Part shown: positions 38,288 to 48,987 of the stretch, one piece after another
Numbering within the stretch: position 1 is the stretch's first letter
How the letters are laid out: each line of letters starts with the position of its first letter
Assembly: GCF_001180245.1 (NCBI RefSeq)
Contig: NZ_CVSV01000116.1
Span: forward strand, 1-64,000
Origin: Prochlorococcus marinus
Lineage (GTDB): Bacteria; Cyanobacteriota; Cyanobacteriia; PCC-6307; Cyanobiaceae
Direction: 5' to 3'
DNA length: 64,000 bases
Program-made: the position numbers and the translations under genes
Notes under the pieces: generated by a model
What the model was told of the DNA's origin: nothing
The model's input: only the letters and a program-made list of their open reading frames with translations
The model's database searches: none

Positions 38288-41053
38288 TCAGCTAGGTTTG
38301 AAAACGATCTCATCTTTTTTAGCAGGGTTTAGTTTAATTGTTATATTTTTTTTATTTTTGAAGTTATCCTCTAAAAGTTTTGCAGCCAAGGGATTTTCTA
38401 TTTGTCTTCTAAGTTCCCTGCTAAGTGGCCTAGCACCATATTCAGGTTCGTAAGAATCGTTTGCAATTTTATCGATAACTTTTTTGTCTATAGCGATATT
38501 TATTTTCTGCTCAAGTAGCAGGTTCTTTAAATCTTCTGTTTGTAGAATGATTATTTTTCGAAGTTCATCAATAGACAATGGATCAAACTTTACCACTTCG
38601 TCAATTCTATTTAAAAATTCAGGTCTAAAAATTGAAGACAATGCATTACTAATGGAATCATCTAGAGTTTGTTGATCTTTTTCTAACTTTCCCTCACTTT
38701 TAGAAATCTTTTGTGAATACTCCAGTATAGATTTACCAGCTAGGTTACTTGTCATAATGATTACCGTATTTTTGAAATCTACGGTCCTTCCTTGAGAGTC
38801 CGTTAATCTTCCCTCATCTAAGACTTGCAGAAGGACATTAAATACTTCTGCATGTGCTTTTTCTATCTCATCAAGAAGTATTACTGAATAGGGTTTACGT
38901 CTTACAGCTTCAGTTAATTGACCTCCCTCTTCATAACCAACATAACCTGGGGGAGCTCCTAAAAGTCTTGCTACGGCATTTTTCTCCATATATTCACTCA
39001 TGTCTAATCTTAAAAGTGCGTCTTCTTCATCAAATAAAACTCTTGCAAGAGATTTTGCTAATTCTGTTTTACCAACACCAGTAGGACCCATAAATAAAAA
39101 AGATCCAATAGGTCTTTTGGGACTTTTCATACCAACTCGAGCTCTTCTAATTGCAGCAGAAACAGCTTCTATGGCTTTTTCTTGTCCAATAACTTTTTCA
39201 CTTAGTTCTGTTTCTAGATTGACTAATTTCTTACGTTCATTTGAAACTACTTTAGAAATTGGAATACCTGTGATTTTTGATATAACATCTGCAATATCAT
39301 CAGGTTCAACTTGATATTTAAAAGGGAAATTTCTATTTTTTTTTATTTTATTAAAGTTCTCTTCAAGTTTTTGTATGTCATTCTCTATTTCATTTAACTC
39401 CTCTTCAAGCTTTTCTAAATAATCTAGATCATTTTCAATTTTGCGATTTGATTTATCTTTAATTTGTTTGGTTAGCTTATCTTCTTCTTTCATTAAAATA
39501 GATAATTCTTCCATTTCTTCACGTAAATTGTTCCAATTTCCCAAAAGAACGTTCAATTTTGCCTCTGTTTGTTGTCTATTATTCAATAGTTTTTCTTGAG
39601 CTTCGATATTTTCTCCTTGCAAATTATTCAATTTTTCATCAATAGTATTAAGTTTGTTTTCTTGTTGGAGAATGATTTGTGGCATATTATTAGACTCGAT
39701 TTTCAACTGTGCAGCTGCTTCATCAATTAAATCTATTGCACTATCAGGGAGACATTTATCGCTGATGTATCTGTCGGCTAATTTTGCAGAATAGTTTACA
39801 GCCTCTTCAGAAATTTTTATGCCATGATGTGATTCATATTTCTTTTTGATCCCTTGTATTATTTTTGCGCTTAATTCTACTGAAGGTTCATTAACAGCTA
39901 TCTTTTGAAAGCAATTATTTAATGCCTGATCTTTTTCAATAGTTTCACGAAATTTCTCAGGTGTTGTTGTACCTATACATCTAAGTTCTCCTTCAGCTAG
40001 TAAAGGTTTTAAGATATTACTGATGTCGGTAGAAGATCTGTCAGAACTTAATATTGAGTGAATTTCATCAATAAATAGAATCATTCCTTGGTTTGGATTA
40101 TTTAGTTCCTGCATTATTAAGCTTAGTCTTTCCTCTAGTTGACCTCTAAATTTGGTCCCAGAAACTAATGCACCTAAATCAAGTGAAATAATTTTTAAGT
40201 CCTTTAAAGTATCAGGAACTTTTTTGTCTACGATTAATTGAGCAAGTAATTTTGCAATTGAGGTTTTACCAACTCCAGGATTGCCAATAAGTATAGGGTT
40301 ATTTTTGTTTCTTCTGCAGAGTATTCTCATTAAATTATTGATCTCATTTTCTCTTCCTAAAACAGGATCCAGTAAGCCTTTTTTAGCTGATTCTGTTAAA
40401 TCTTTTCCATAAATTGAAAGAGCATTTTCATCTTTTCCAACTTGTTTTTTGGTTTCAATTTGAAGTTCACTTTTCGGTAATGGAACAATAGCTTTTTTTA
40501 ATTTTTCTTCTTTTACAAAAGTCTCGTTAGTAGCGATGTTTGATTCAAAATTAGATTGATTATTTATTTCAATTACATTCCCATAATTAAAAGAATCTTT
40601 TGTTTGATTAATATTTGGGAAAAACTTTAATTCTTCTTCTAATTTTTCCATCGAAAGGTTTCCTTCTTCAAAAACATAATTTCCAATTCTTAAATCTCTT
40701 CCAAGAGCAATTAGTAAATGAGGGATTTCTATTAATCTCGATCCCCATTGAGTCTTAATCTGATTCGCGTTATCTAATAAAATTTCTAAATCTTCTCCGA
40801 TAGTAAAAATATCTGACTCATTTGTTGGTGTCTCTTCTAAAAAATCTTCCGTTATGTCTAAAACTGTATCTTGGTCGATTGATAATTTTTCAACGAAGGC
40901 AAAGAATTCACTTGATGAGAACAATGTATGAATTATGTGTTCAATATTAAATTCGCTATGATCCCATTTTTTTGCGGTTGCTTCCCCTAATAAAAGAAGA
41001 TTCCAACTAATATCACTAAATAGTTCAGGACTGGATGTAAGTGTTTCTCTCAT
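38288..41053 (-). CDS. clpB2: ClpB-type AAA+ disaggregase, ClpB2
   Basis: Hexameric AAA+ chaperone of 921 residues. After a degenerate Clp_N region (1-150) come NBD1 with Walker A IGNPGVGKTS and LILFIDEIHS-like MILFIDEIHSI, a long charged coiled-coil middle domain (about residues 440-600), and NBD2 with FMGPTGVGKTELAKSLA, RLDMSEYMEKNAVARLLGAPPGYVG and VILLDEIEKAH. The presence of the middle domain indicates a ClpB rather than a ClpA/ClpX. It resembles the cyanobacterial second ClpB form. 260 bases separate it from the divergent eno. Confidence 0.9.
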   Translation of the reverse strand: MRETLTSSPELFSDISWNLLLLGEATAKKWDHSEFNIEHIIHTLFSSSEFFAFVEKLSIDQDTVLDITEDFLEETPTNESDIFTIGEDLEILLDNANQIKTQWGSRLIEIPHLLIALGRDLRIGNYVFEEGNLSMEKLEEELKFFPNINQTKDSFNYGNVIEINNQSNFESNIATNETFVKEEKLKKAIVPLPKSELQIETKKQVGKDENALSIYGKDLTESAKKGLLDPVLGRENEINNLMRILCRRNKNNPILIGNPGVGKTSIAKLLAQLIVDKKVPDTLKDLKIISLDLGALVSGTKFRGQLEERLSLIMQELNNPNQGMILFIDEIHSILSSDRSSTDISNILKPLLAEGELRCIGTTTPEKFRETIEKDQALNNCFQKIAVNEPSVELSAKIIQGIKKKYESHHGIKISEEAVNYSAKLADRYISDKCLPDSAIDLIDEAAAQLKIESNNMPQIILQQENKLNTIDEKLNNLQGENIEAQEKLLNNRQQTEAKLNVLLGNWNNLREEMEELSILMKEEDKLTKQIKDKSNRKIENDLDYLEKLEEELNEIENDIQKLEENFNKIKKNRNFPFKYQVEPDDIADVISKITGIPISKVVSNERKKLVNLETELSEKVIGQEKAIEAVSAAIRRARVGMKSPKRPIGSFLFMGPTGVGKTELAKSLARVLFDEEDALLRLDMSEYMEKNAVARLLGAPPGYVGYEEGGQLTEAVRRKPYSVILLDEIEKAHAEVFNVLLQVLDEGRLTDSQGRTVDFKNTVIIMTSNLAGKSILEYSQKISKSEGKLEKDQQTLDDSISNALSSIFRPEFLNRIDEVVKFDPLSIDELRKIIILQTEDLKNLLLEQKINIAIDKKVIDKIANDSYEPEYGARPLSRELRRQIENPLAAKLLEDNFKNKKNITIKLNPAKKDEIVFKPS

Positions 41054-41121
41054 AAACTATAAAACTATAGTTGATTATTAATTAATATTCTAAATAGGAT
41101 CTGCATTAATAATCATCCAAA

Positions 41122-41153
41122 AATTTTCAAATTGTAAGATGAATTTGAAAATT
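41122..41153. repeat. 12-bp perfect inverted repeat between clpB2 and eno
   Basis: AATTTTCAAATT (41122-41133) and its exact reverse complement AATTTGAAAATT (41142-41153) are separated by 8 bases. It lies in the 260-base divergent intergenic region, 69 bases upstream of clpB2. It could be an operator or a transcript hairpin; base composition is very AT-rich, so chance is possible. I see no gene in this gap. Confidence 0.55.
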
Positions 41154-41310
41154 ATTTTGATGAGAGGATTTGCGGTAACTTTAGAATGAAAAAAACGTTA
41201 AATAATATCTAAGCTCTTATAAAATTTCAAATTATAGTTGGTTAACAAATATATTTCAGATATTAGCCAAATAGTTCAGCTATTAATAGGATTTAAATAG
41301 TAATAATTAA

Positions 41311-42606
<1,296 letters not shown>

Positions 42607-42610
42607 TTTT

Positions 42611-44278
42611 TTAGCGCTTAAGTTTTTCTAAACGTGAGCCTTTTCTCATACTTAATTGGCACTTTATCCAATCAATACTAATTGGTAGTGCAAAAAAAAG
42701 TGGCAACAATGCAAAATTATTTTGTTTGTTGGTTACAAGTAAAGCAGATGCAATTGATAAGCTTCCTATGAGAATTGAATGGCCTAAAGTTTTTTGAGCA
42801 GTAAACATTTTTTTGAATTGCCTATCAGACTCTCCCATTCTTATTTGTAATTGTAAATCGCCCTGTTCTAATCTTTCTAAACTTTCATCTATTCTTTTGG
42901 GAATCCCAACCGCTTTTGATCCTAGTTCACCTACTTGCCTTCCAAATTGGTTAATTAAATCGTTGGGAGTTTGATTATTTGAGGTCATAAGTTCTATTAA
43001 ATAAGGCTTGGTAACTGATACAAGGTTAAACCCTGGATCAAGCATTCTACCAACTCCTTCAAAAGTTGATAAAGCTCTCATAACAAAGATTAAATCTACT
43101 GGTAGTTGAAATGGCGTTTCATAAACAAGTTCGTATAAATCTCCAGATAATTTTTCAATAATATTTGGACTAAATGGGGGGGTTAAGGCTTCCTTCAGCA
43201 TCAATCTGACTAATCTTCTGACTGGTCCTACATCAATATCTTTTGAAATTAGTCCAGCTTGTTGTAATTGACTAACAAGTGATGAGGAGTCTCTTAAAGC
43301 AGCAGCCTTAACCATTCCCCCTAATCTTGTTTGAAGATTATTTGAGATATTGCCCATCATTCCAAAATCATAAAAAATCAATTTACCCTCATTTGAAACT
43401 GCTAGATTCCCTGGATGAGGGTCTGCATGAAAAAAACCGTAATTTACTAATTGTTTTAAATAGCTGATTGCACCTATTTCTGCAATTTTAGATAAATCAA
43501 TTTCTTGAGATCGTAATTTTTCTAAATCGCTTATTTTTGTTCCTTCTACATAACTTAAGCAAAGGACTTTTTCACTGCTCATATCCCAAATTACTTCAGG
43601 AACTTCAACATTGTCATCGTCAAGAAATTGCTGTCTAAATCTTGCTGCATATTGTGCTTCACAATTAAAATCAAGCTCTTTCATGAGAACTTTTCTACAC
43701 TCTTTAGCAATCTCAACCCAGTTTCTACCTCGACTCCAATTCTTATTTTTCTGCAACAATCCTGCTATTTGCTGCATTATGCCCAAATCGATAATAAATA
43801 ATTCTTTTAAATTGGGTCTTTGAACTTTAAATACTACTTTCTTACCATCTTTTAAAGTCGCCCTATGAACCTGAGCTAATGATGCTGATCCAACCGGATC
43901 AAATATTATTTGATCTATTTCATGAAACTTCGATCCTAGTTCATCTCTTATAGTTTCTTCAACTTGCGCAAATGAAAAATTAGGAACTTGATCCTGCAAT
44001 TTAGATAATTCCTGTATCCAGGTATTAGGAATTAAATCAGGCCTCGCTGATAATAATTGTCCAATTTTAATAAATGCTGATCCAAGCTTTATTAATTGAT
44101 TAGTAAACCACCTAGCTCTTTTATTTTGGACCCTACTTTTTTCATCACTCTTAGTTTGGAAAATTGTAAATCTAATATTATCTATCCACAAATTTATTAA
44201 AAGCGAAATCAGAGTTATCCAAATGACAAAGGCCCTCTTCAATTTTTTTAAGCGATAATGAAAAATGTGATAACTCAT
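42611..44278 (-). CDS. UbiB/ABC1/AarF-type atypical kinase
   Basis: 555-residue protein of the ABC1/UbiB family: N-terminal KxGQ region (IKIGQLLSARPDLIP), VVFKVQRP (nucleotide Lys), GFFHADPHPGN and FYDFGMMG (metal Asp). Two hydrophobic segments lie near residues 15-35 and 505-535. UbiB relatives support isoprenoid-quinone synthesis; in cyanobacteria and plastids relatives act on plastoquinone or tocopherol lipids, so a quinone or lipid role is likely but not shown. It directly follows the 44279 gene on the same strand (stop and start adjacent), suggesting one operon. Confidence 0.88.
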   Translation of the reverse strand: MSYHIFHYRLKKLKRAFVIWITLISLLINLWIDNIRFTIFQTKSDEKSRVQNKRARWFTNQLIKLGSAFIKIGQLLSARPDLIPNTWIQELSKLQDQVPNFSFAQVEETIRDELGSKFHEIDQIIFDPVGSASLAQVHRATLKDGKKVVFKVQRPNLKELFIIDLGIMQQIAGLLQKNKNWSRGRNWVEIAKECRKVLMKELDFNCEAQYAARFRQQFLDDDNVEVPEVIWDMSSEKVLCLSYVEGTKISDLEKLRSQEIDLSKIAEIGAISYLKQLVNYGFFHADPHPGNLAVSNEGKLIFYDFGMMGNISNNLQTRLGGMVKAAALRDSSSLVSQLQQAGLISKDIDVGPVRRLVRLMLKEALTPPFSPNIIEKLSGDLYELVYETPFQLPVDLIFVMRALSTFEGVGRMLDPGFNLVSVTKPYLIELMTSNNQTPNDLINQFGRQVGELGSKAVGIPKRIDESLERLEQGDLQLQIRMGESDRQFKKMFTAQKTLGHSILIGSLSIASALLVTNKQNNFALLPLFFALPISIDWIKCQLSMRKGSRLEKLKR

Positions 44279-44593
44279 TTAATTTTGATTATTTATAGTT
44301 TTATTAAGGAGATCAATTTGCTTATTGATACCCTCAATTTCATTTAAAACTTTTTTTATTTTGGAATCTTGATAAGTATTTGAGGACTCATTATCTTGAA
44401 TATTTTCCGCTTTTTCCATCCTTGAGGCTTCTTCGATTATGGATTCTTTCAAACTATCAAATTCTTTTTTGAGAATTTCTGGAGCATCCTGAGCAATATT
44501 TGTTGCTTCTTCAATTTTTTCAACTAATATCTCGTTTAATTTTTCAGTTACTTTCTTAATGGCAGCTTTTAAAAGGTAGTCAGAGTTGGTCAT
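44279..44593 (-). CDS. conserved helical protein, unknown function
   Basis: 104 residues, almost wholly helical and highly charged (AAIKKVTEKLNEILVEKIEEATN, and a Lys/Glu-rich C-terminus with a likely coiled coil). The ATG at 44593 is preferred over a TTG two codons upstream. Its stop is immediately before the UbiB-type kinase start, which suggests they work together, for example as an accessory to a membrane lipid enzyme. That is an inference from position only. A perfect 16-bp palindrome abuts the start codon. Confidence 0.7.
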   Translation of the reverse strand: MTNSDYLLKAAIKKVTEKLNEILVEKIEEATNIAQDAPEILKKEFDSLKESIIEEASRMEKAENIQDNESSNTYQDSKIKKVLNEIEGINKQIDLLNKTINNQN

Positions 44594-44609
44594 AAACAAT
44601 ATATTGTTT
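44594..44609. repeat. 16-bp perfect palindrome at the 44279-44593 gene start
   Basis: AAACAATATATTGTTT equals its own reverse complement over 16 bases and directly precedes the ATG on the minus strand. Such a site could bind a dimeric repressor or form a stem at the 5' edge of the coding region. It is AT-rich, so chance cannot be excluded. The rest of the 254-base gap up to the trxB-like gene holds nothing I can support. Confidence 0.5.
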
Positions 44610-44847
44610 CTACGGCAATTGTTTTTTCGATATGAACTAATAATAGATCAATACAGAACATTTCAGGTAACAGAATATTTTGATAATAAATTTTTTATGT
44701 TTTTCCTATGTAAGTTTGTTTCTATATTATGCTTTTTTCTCTTTTTTCTTTTAACTTATATTTATAAACATGGTTAGGTATTTACATTTAAGATTTCTTC
44801 TAACCAAGAGCGCATCTAATTAACTACTAAAAAGGAGTTTTATTAAA

Positions 44848-45804
44848 TTGGAAATCATTGAGTCAGATGTAGTTATTATCGGAGGAGGCCCGGCCGGATG
44901 TACTTGCGCACTCTATACATCTCGTTCAAACTTAAAGACAGTAATTTTAGATAAAAATCCATCTGTTGGAGCCTTAGCAATAACCCATCAAATAGCTAAT
45001 TATCCAGGTGTTCCGGTTGATATAAGTGGGGAGAAATTACTTACTCTAATGAGAGAACAAGCTGTGCAATATGGTACAGACTATAGAAGAGCACAAGTGT
45101 TTGGAATAGACGTTAGTGGAGAATGGAAAATGGTTTATACACCCGAAGGCACTTTCAAAGCTAAAGCACTTGTACTGGCAAGTGGTGCAATGGGTAGGCC
45201 TGCATCATTTAAGGGCGAAGCGGATTTTCTTGGTAAAGGAGTAAGTTATTGTGCTACATGTGATGGGGCTTTTTATAAAAATAGAGAAGTTGCCGTTGTT
45301 GGAGTGAATAAGGAGGCAATTGAAGAGGCAACTGTTCTAACTAAATTTGCATCAACTGTGCATTGGATTACATCAAGTGACCCTAAATCAGATAATGAAG
45401 AAGCTATGGAATTGATGGATAATTCAAATATAAAACATTGGAGTAGAACAAGATTATTGGAAATATTGGGTGATGAAATGGGTGTAAATGGGGTTGTTGT
45501 AAAAAATAAGCAAGAAGAAAATCCTATCAATTTAAATTTAGATGGAGTCTTTGTCTATATGAGTGGTTCAAAGCCGATTACTGATTTTTTAGGTGATCAA
45601 ATTGCTTTAAAAGAAGACGGAGGAGTAATCGTGGATGACTTTATGTCTACAAACTCTGATGGAGTATGGGCTATTGGAGATATAAGAAATACACCATTTA
45701 AGCAAGCAGTCGTTGCAGCTTCTGATGGATGTATTGCCGCGATGTCAATTGATAGATACTTAAATAGTAGAAAAAATATAAGAGTAGATTGGATTCATTC
45801 TTAA
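44848..45804 (+). CDS. trxB: thioredoxin-reductase-like flavoprotein lacking NADPH motifs
   Basis: FAD disulfide reductase of the TrxR fold, 318 residues. FAD site IIGGGPAGCTCALY near residue 10, redox pair CATC at 135-138, and C-terminal FAD motif GVWAIGDIRNTPFKQAV. The NADPH domain has lost its usual GGGxSA (here GVNKEA, 152-157) and HRRxxxR (here around ITSSDPK, 174-180). Its electron donor may therefore not be NADPH; see findings. A strong AAGGAG at 44832-44837 precedes the TTG start at 44848. It converges with sbtB, 18 bases apart. Confidence 0.85.
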   Translation: MEIIESDVVIIGGGPAGCTCALYTSRSNLKTVILDKNPSVGALAITHQIANYPGVPVDISGEKLLTLMREQAVQYGTDYRRAQVFGIDVSGEWKMVYTPEGTFKAKALVLASGAMGRPASFKGEADFLGKGVSYCATCDGAFYKNREVAVVGVNKEAIEEATVLTKFASTVHWITSSDPKSDNEEAMELMDNSNIKHWSRTRLLEILGDEMGVNGVVVKNKQEENPINLNLDGVFVYMSGSKPITDFLGDQIALKEDGGVIVDDFMSTNSDGVWAIGDIRNTPFKQAVVAASDGCIAAMSIDRYLNSRKNIRVDWIHS

Positions 45805-45822
45805 AAAAATTTCTGCTTAAAT

Positions 45823-46104
45823 TTAAAGAGGTGTTGCTTCAGAAATATAAGCTACTCCTCCGTAGTAGCTTAAATCGTCCCTGATGTTATCTCTCATTTT
45901 ATCTATTAATTCTTGCTCACAAAAAACAATTACATGAGCATTTGCTCCTAATCCTGTAAATTCCATATCTTCAGTAACAACTCTTTCAGGACCTCTGCCT
46001 GTGGCGTGTTTCATAACGGTATATCCAGGAACATTAGCTTTTTCTAATGTTTTAATGATTGCATCTAGTTCTCTTTCACTAAATATCAAGTCTAATCTTT
46101 TCAT
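45823..46104 (-). CDS. sbtB: PII-like regulator of bicarbonate transport, SbtB
   Basis: 93-residue PII-superfamily protein (KRLDLIFSERELDAIIKTLEK, VPGYTVMKHATGRGPERV, AHVIVFCEQELID). In other cyanobacteria SbtB senses adenyl nucleotides and inhibits SbtA. It is 3 bases downstream of sbtA, confirming the pairing. The sequence ends SEATPL and lacks the C-terminal CGPxGC redox extension known from some SbtB proteins, so redox control by that loop is not expected. Confidence 0.85.
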   Translation of the reverse strand: MKRLDLIFSERELDAIIKTLEKANVPGYTVMKHATGRGPERVVTEDMEFTGLGANAHVIVFCEQELIDKMRDNIRDDLSYYGGVAYISEATPL

Positions 46105-46107
46105 TTT

Positions 46108-47106
46108 TTATAGAGGGGAAAGTGGGATAATGGTATTTACTAAACTCATATATATGGGAATGCCAAGAACTATATTGAATGGGAAAGTTAGACCTAGCGT
46201 AGTTGAAATATAATAACTAGATTTAGCCTCTGGAACTGTCATCCTCATCGCTGCAGGAACTGCTAAATAAGAGGCGCTTGCACATAAAACCACAAATAAA
46301 AGTGCGTTGCCAGGTCCTAAAGATAAAAATCTTGCAACGAAAACACCAATAAATGCATTAAATAGAGGCATGAAAATAGCAAACCCAATCAAAAAAGAAC
46401 CCGCATTCTTCAATCTTGGTAATCTTTGAGCAGCGACTATTCCCATATCTAATAAGAAGAAGCATTCTGCTCCATAGAATAATTGTCCAGTAAAAGGCTC
46501 CATTTTTGCAATTCCTGAGGGATTACTGGAAGCAGTCAGAAATCCCACAATTAAGCTTGAAAGCAATAAATAAACTGATCCATTCAAAAGTGATTCGTGT
46601 AATATTGCGCTTAGATGCATTTTTCTTGATTTTGGTCTATTTTTTGGAGCTGCAAATTTCACAAGTAATAATCCAACAATGATTGCAGGAGATTCCATTA
46701 AAGCTAAGGCGCCAACCATAAACCCATCAAAAGCTATTTTTTGACTTTCTAAAAAACTTTCTGCGGAAATAAATGTAACAGCACTAATTGAACCGTATGC
46801 TGCTGCTATTGCGGCTGAATTAAAGACATCAAACTTAAATCTTAAAATTAAAAATCCAATCAAAGGGATTACTAGTGACATCAGTATTGCAGCGCTTAAA
46901 GTAGGCAATACTTGATTTGTAAACCCGCTTTTCTGTATCTCTATACCTCCTTTGAACCCAATAGCTAGGAGCAGATATAAGGAGAAAAGTTTAGGTAATG
47001 GAGCTGGTATTTCTAAATCAGATTTAAAAAGTACTGATGTTGCTCCAATCAAAAAGAAAAGAACTGGCGGGGCTAATACATTTTGCAGAATTGGATTTAT
47101 TTCCAT
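46108..47106 (-). CDS. sbtA: sodium-dependent bicarbonate transporter, SbtA family
   Basis: 332-residue membrane protein with about ten spans and the SbtA family features LLLAIGFKGGIEIQKSGF and YGSISAVTFISAESFL, plus LFYGAECFFLLDMG in the second half. It imports HCO3- to feed the carboxysome. It belongs to the marine alpha-cyanobacterial SbtA branch, where transport activity has been less firmly shown than for freshwater SbtA. It starts 3 bases after bicA and ends 3 bases before sbtB, so the three are one operon. Confidence 0.86.
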   Translation of the reverse strand: MEINPILQNVLAPPVLFFLIGATSVLFKSDLEIPAPLPKLFSLYLLLAIGFKGGIEIQKSGFTNQVLPTLSAAILMSLVIPLIGFLILRFKFDVFNSAAIAAAYGSISAVTFISAESFLESQKIAFDGFMVGALALMESPAIIVGLLLVKFAAPKNRPKSRKMHLSAILHESLLNGSVYLLLSSLIVGFLTASSNPSGIAKMEPFTGQLFYGAECFFLLDMGIVAAQRLPRLKNAGSFLIGFAIFMPLFNAFIGVFVARFLSLGPGNALLFVVLCASASYLAVPAAMRMTVPEAKSSYYISTTLGLTFPFNIVLGIPIYMSLVNTIIPLSPL

Positions 47107-47109
47107 ACA

Positions 47110-48765
47110 TTACGAAGCTATTTCATTTAGAGCAGTTTCTAAGGCTTCTTTTCTTGTTTCAATAATGCCTTCAACTCCAAACTTAGCTAATCTATCCTTC
47201 ACTTTTTCATTTGCACCAGCAACAAATGCTTTTCTGGAATTATTTTTTGCTTCTTGCATCATATCCTCTATTGCGAGAGTCGCCGTGACTCCAAGTCTTG
47301 GTACATCAGTGATATCTAATATCAAAACCTTGTAGTTTCTTACGAGCATCATTCTTTCAGATATTCCTTTAGCTGCTCCAAAACTAAGTGGTCCTTTTAG
47401 TCTAAACAACATTACTTCTCCTGAACATCTATCCAGAAGTGCTTTTTCATCAGCAGGCAATGCATTTTTTGCTTGATCATCTTTTGATAAAGGATTATCC
47501 TCATCCATACCCTCTAGTTGAGTTTCGGTTATTGAATCAATAGTGAGCATATTTGCTATAAATACACCGACTAAAACTGCCCAAATTAAATCCCAAAAAA
47601 CAGTCATTAAAAGTACGCCGTACATTACTACTGATGTTTTTAAAGATAATTTGTGAGCCCTCCTCAAGAATCCCCAATCAATAATATCTAGGCCTACTTT
47701 TATAAGAATTCCTGCTAGCAATGCAGTTGGTATTTGCTCAGCTAAAGGTCCAGCCCCAACTAAAACTATCAACAATACAACTGAGTGAACCATACCAGAA
47801 ATGGGAGTTGATCCTCCAGATTTAACATTTATAACTGTTCTCATGGTTGCTCCTGCTCCAGGTAAACCTGAAAACAGACCTGCTACAGCATTTCCTATTC
47901 CTTGACCAATAAGTTCCCTATCAGAATTATGTTTTGTTTGAGAGATATTGTCTGCTACTAGAGATGTCAGTAAGGAGTCAATAGCGCCAAGCACTGCTAG
48001 GACTAACCCTGCCTTGAAAATAATTGGGAAATATTGATTAAAACTTGGAAAATTTAAAGATGGAACTCCTCTCGGAATTTCTCCAATTCTATCAATAGCT
48101 CCGTCTCCAAAAATTAAAATTGATATTGGAGTTACTATCAATAAGGCTAATAGAGGAGAAGGAACCCATTGACTTATCTTTCTAGGAGTTAGAAATACTA
48201 TACCTAGAGTCATTACTGCCACTCCAATAGCAGCGCCATTTGGCTGGAAATTTGAAAATACAGTAGATAAAGATTCGACTACCCCACCACGAGTGCTAAT
48301 ACCTAGTAATGGTCCAATCTGAAGTGCGATGATTATAACTCCAATACCAGACATAAATCCTGACACAACAGAATATGGAACTAGAGTAATATATTTTCCT
48401 AGTTTTAGAATCCCAAATAATATTTGCAGTAAGCCACCAATGACTACCGCTGCCATCACTAAAGGTAAAATTTGTCCTGCTGAGAGATCTCTTGGAACCC
48501 CCACTGCTGCTAAGCCTGCTACTACGCCAGCAACAGTTACGCTCATAGGACCGGTAGGTCCACTAACTTGAGCAGGTGTTCCACCGAACAATGCTGCTAA
48601 AAAACCAACTACTACTGCCCCATATAGTCCATAAATTGCTCCGCCAGGTCCTAACGCAGCATTTCCAAAAGCGAGAGCGAGAGGTAAAGCCACCACTGCG
48701 GCTGTAATCCCTCCTAGAATATCTCCTCTTACATTCTTTAGATGAAATCCATTAATTATTTTCAA
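47110..48765 (-). CDS. bicA: SulP-type anion transporter, BicA-like bicarbonate transporter
   Basis: 551-residue SulP/SLC26 protein: transmembrane region up to about residue 410 (GGITAAVVALPLALAFG at the N-terminus, VSGPTGPMSVTVAGVVAG, GNAVAGLFSGLPGAGATMRT) and a C-terminal STAS domain (about 445-545, VLILDITDVPRLGVTATLAIE). Its operon with sbtA and sbtB favours bicarbonate over sulfate. The start is TTG at 48765, supported by AAGGAG 7 bases upstream (48778-48773). The 222-base gap to the divergent hemB has no gene I can support. Confidence 0.85.
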   Translation of the reverse strand: MKIINGFHLKNVRGDILGGITAAVVALPLALAFGNAALGPGGAIYGLYGAVVVGFLAALFGGTPAQVSGPTGPMSVTVAGVVAGLAAVGVPRDLSAGQILPLVMAAVVIGGLLQILFGILKLGKYITLVPYSVVSGFMSGIGVIIIALQIGPLLGISTRGGVVESLSTVFSNFQPNGAAIGVAVMTLGIVFLTPRKISQWVPSPLLALLIVTPISILIFGDGAIDRIGEIPRGVPSLNFPSFNQYFPIIFKAGLVLAVLGAIDSLLTSLVADNISQTKHNSDRELIGQGIGNAVAGLFSGLPGAGATMRTVINVKSGGSTPISGMVHSVVLLIVLVGAGPLAEQIPTALLAGILIKVGLDIIDWGFLRRAHKLSLKTSVVMYGVLLMTVFWDLIWAVLVGVFIANMLTIDSITETQLEGMDEDNPLSKDDQAKNALPADEKALLDRCSGEVMLFRLKGPLSFGAAKGISERMMLVRNYKVLILDITDVPRLGVTATLAIEDMMQEAKNNSRKAFVAGANEKVKDRLAKFGVEGIIETRKEALETALNEIAS

Positions 48766-48987
48766 AGATACTCTCCTTAAAATAAATACTTAACTAAAAG
48801 ATATTATCTCTTTATGACGTAAATTTGTGAAAAATGAAGTTTGTGCAAAATATTTTTGTAACTTTTTTCGCTTTTTTTAAATAAATTTTAGTTACTTTTC
48901 CTGAACAAAAGTAGTCTCTGATTGATTTATGTGCGAGGCAAGCGATTAATGTATTAGATAAATATTTTTCAATTTAATAATATTCAA

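Noticed and set aside
44586-44777. 63-codon plus-strand frame before the trxB-like gene
   Set aside because: Starts with TTG inside the opposite gene, has no Shine-Dalgarno and a Phe/Leu-rich composition expected from T-rich intergenic DNA.
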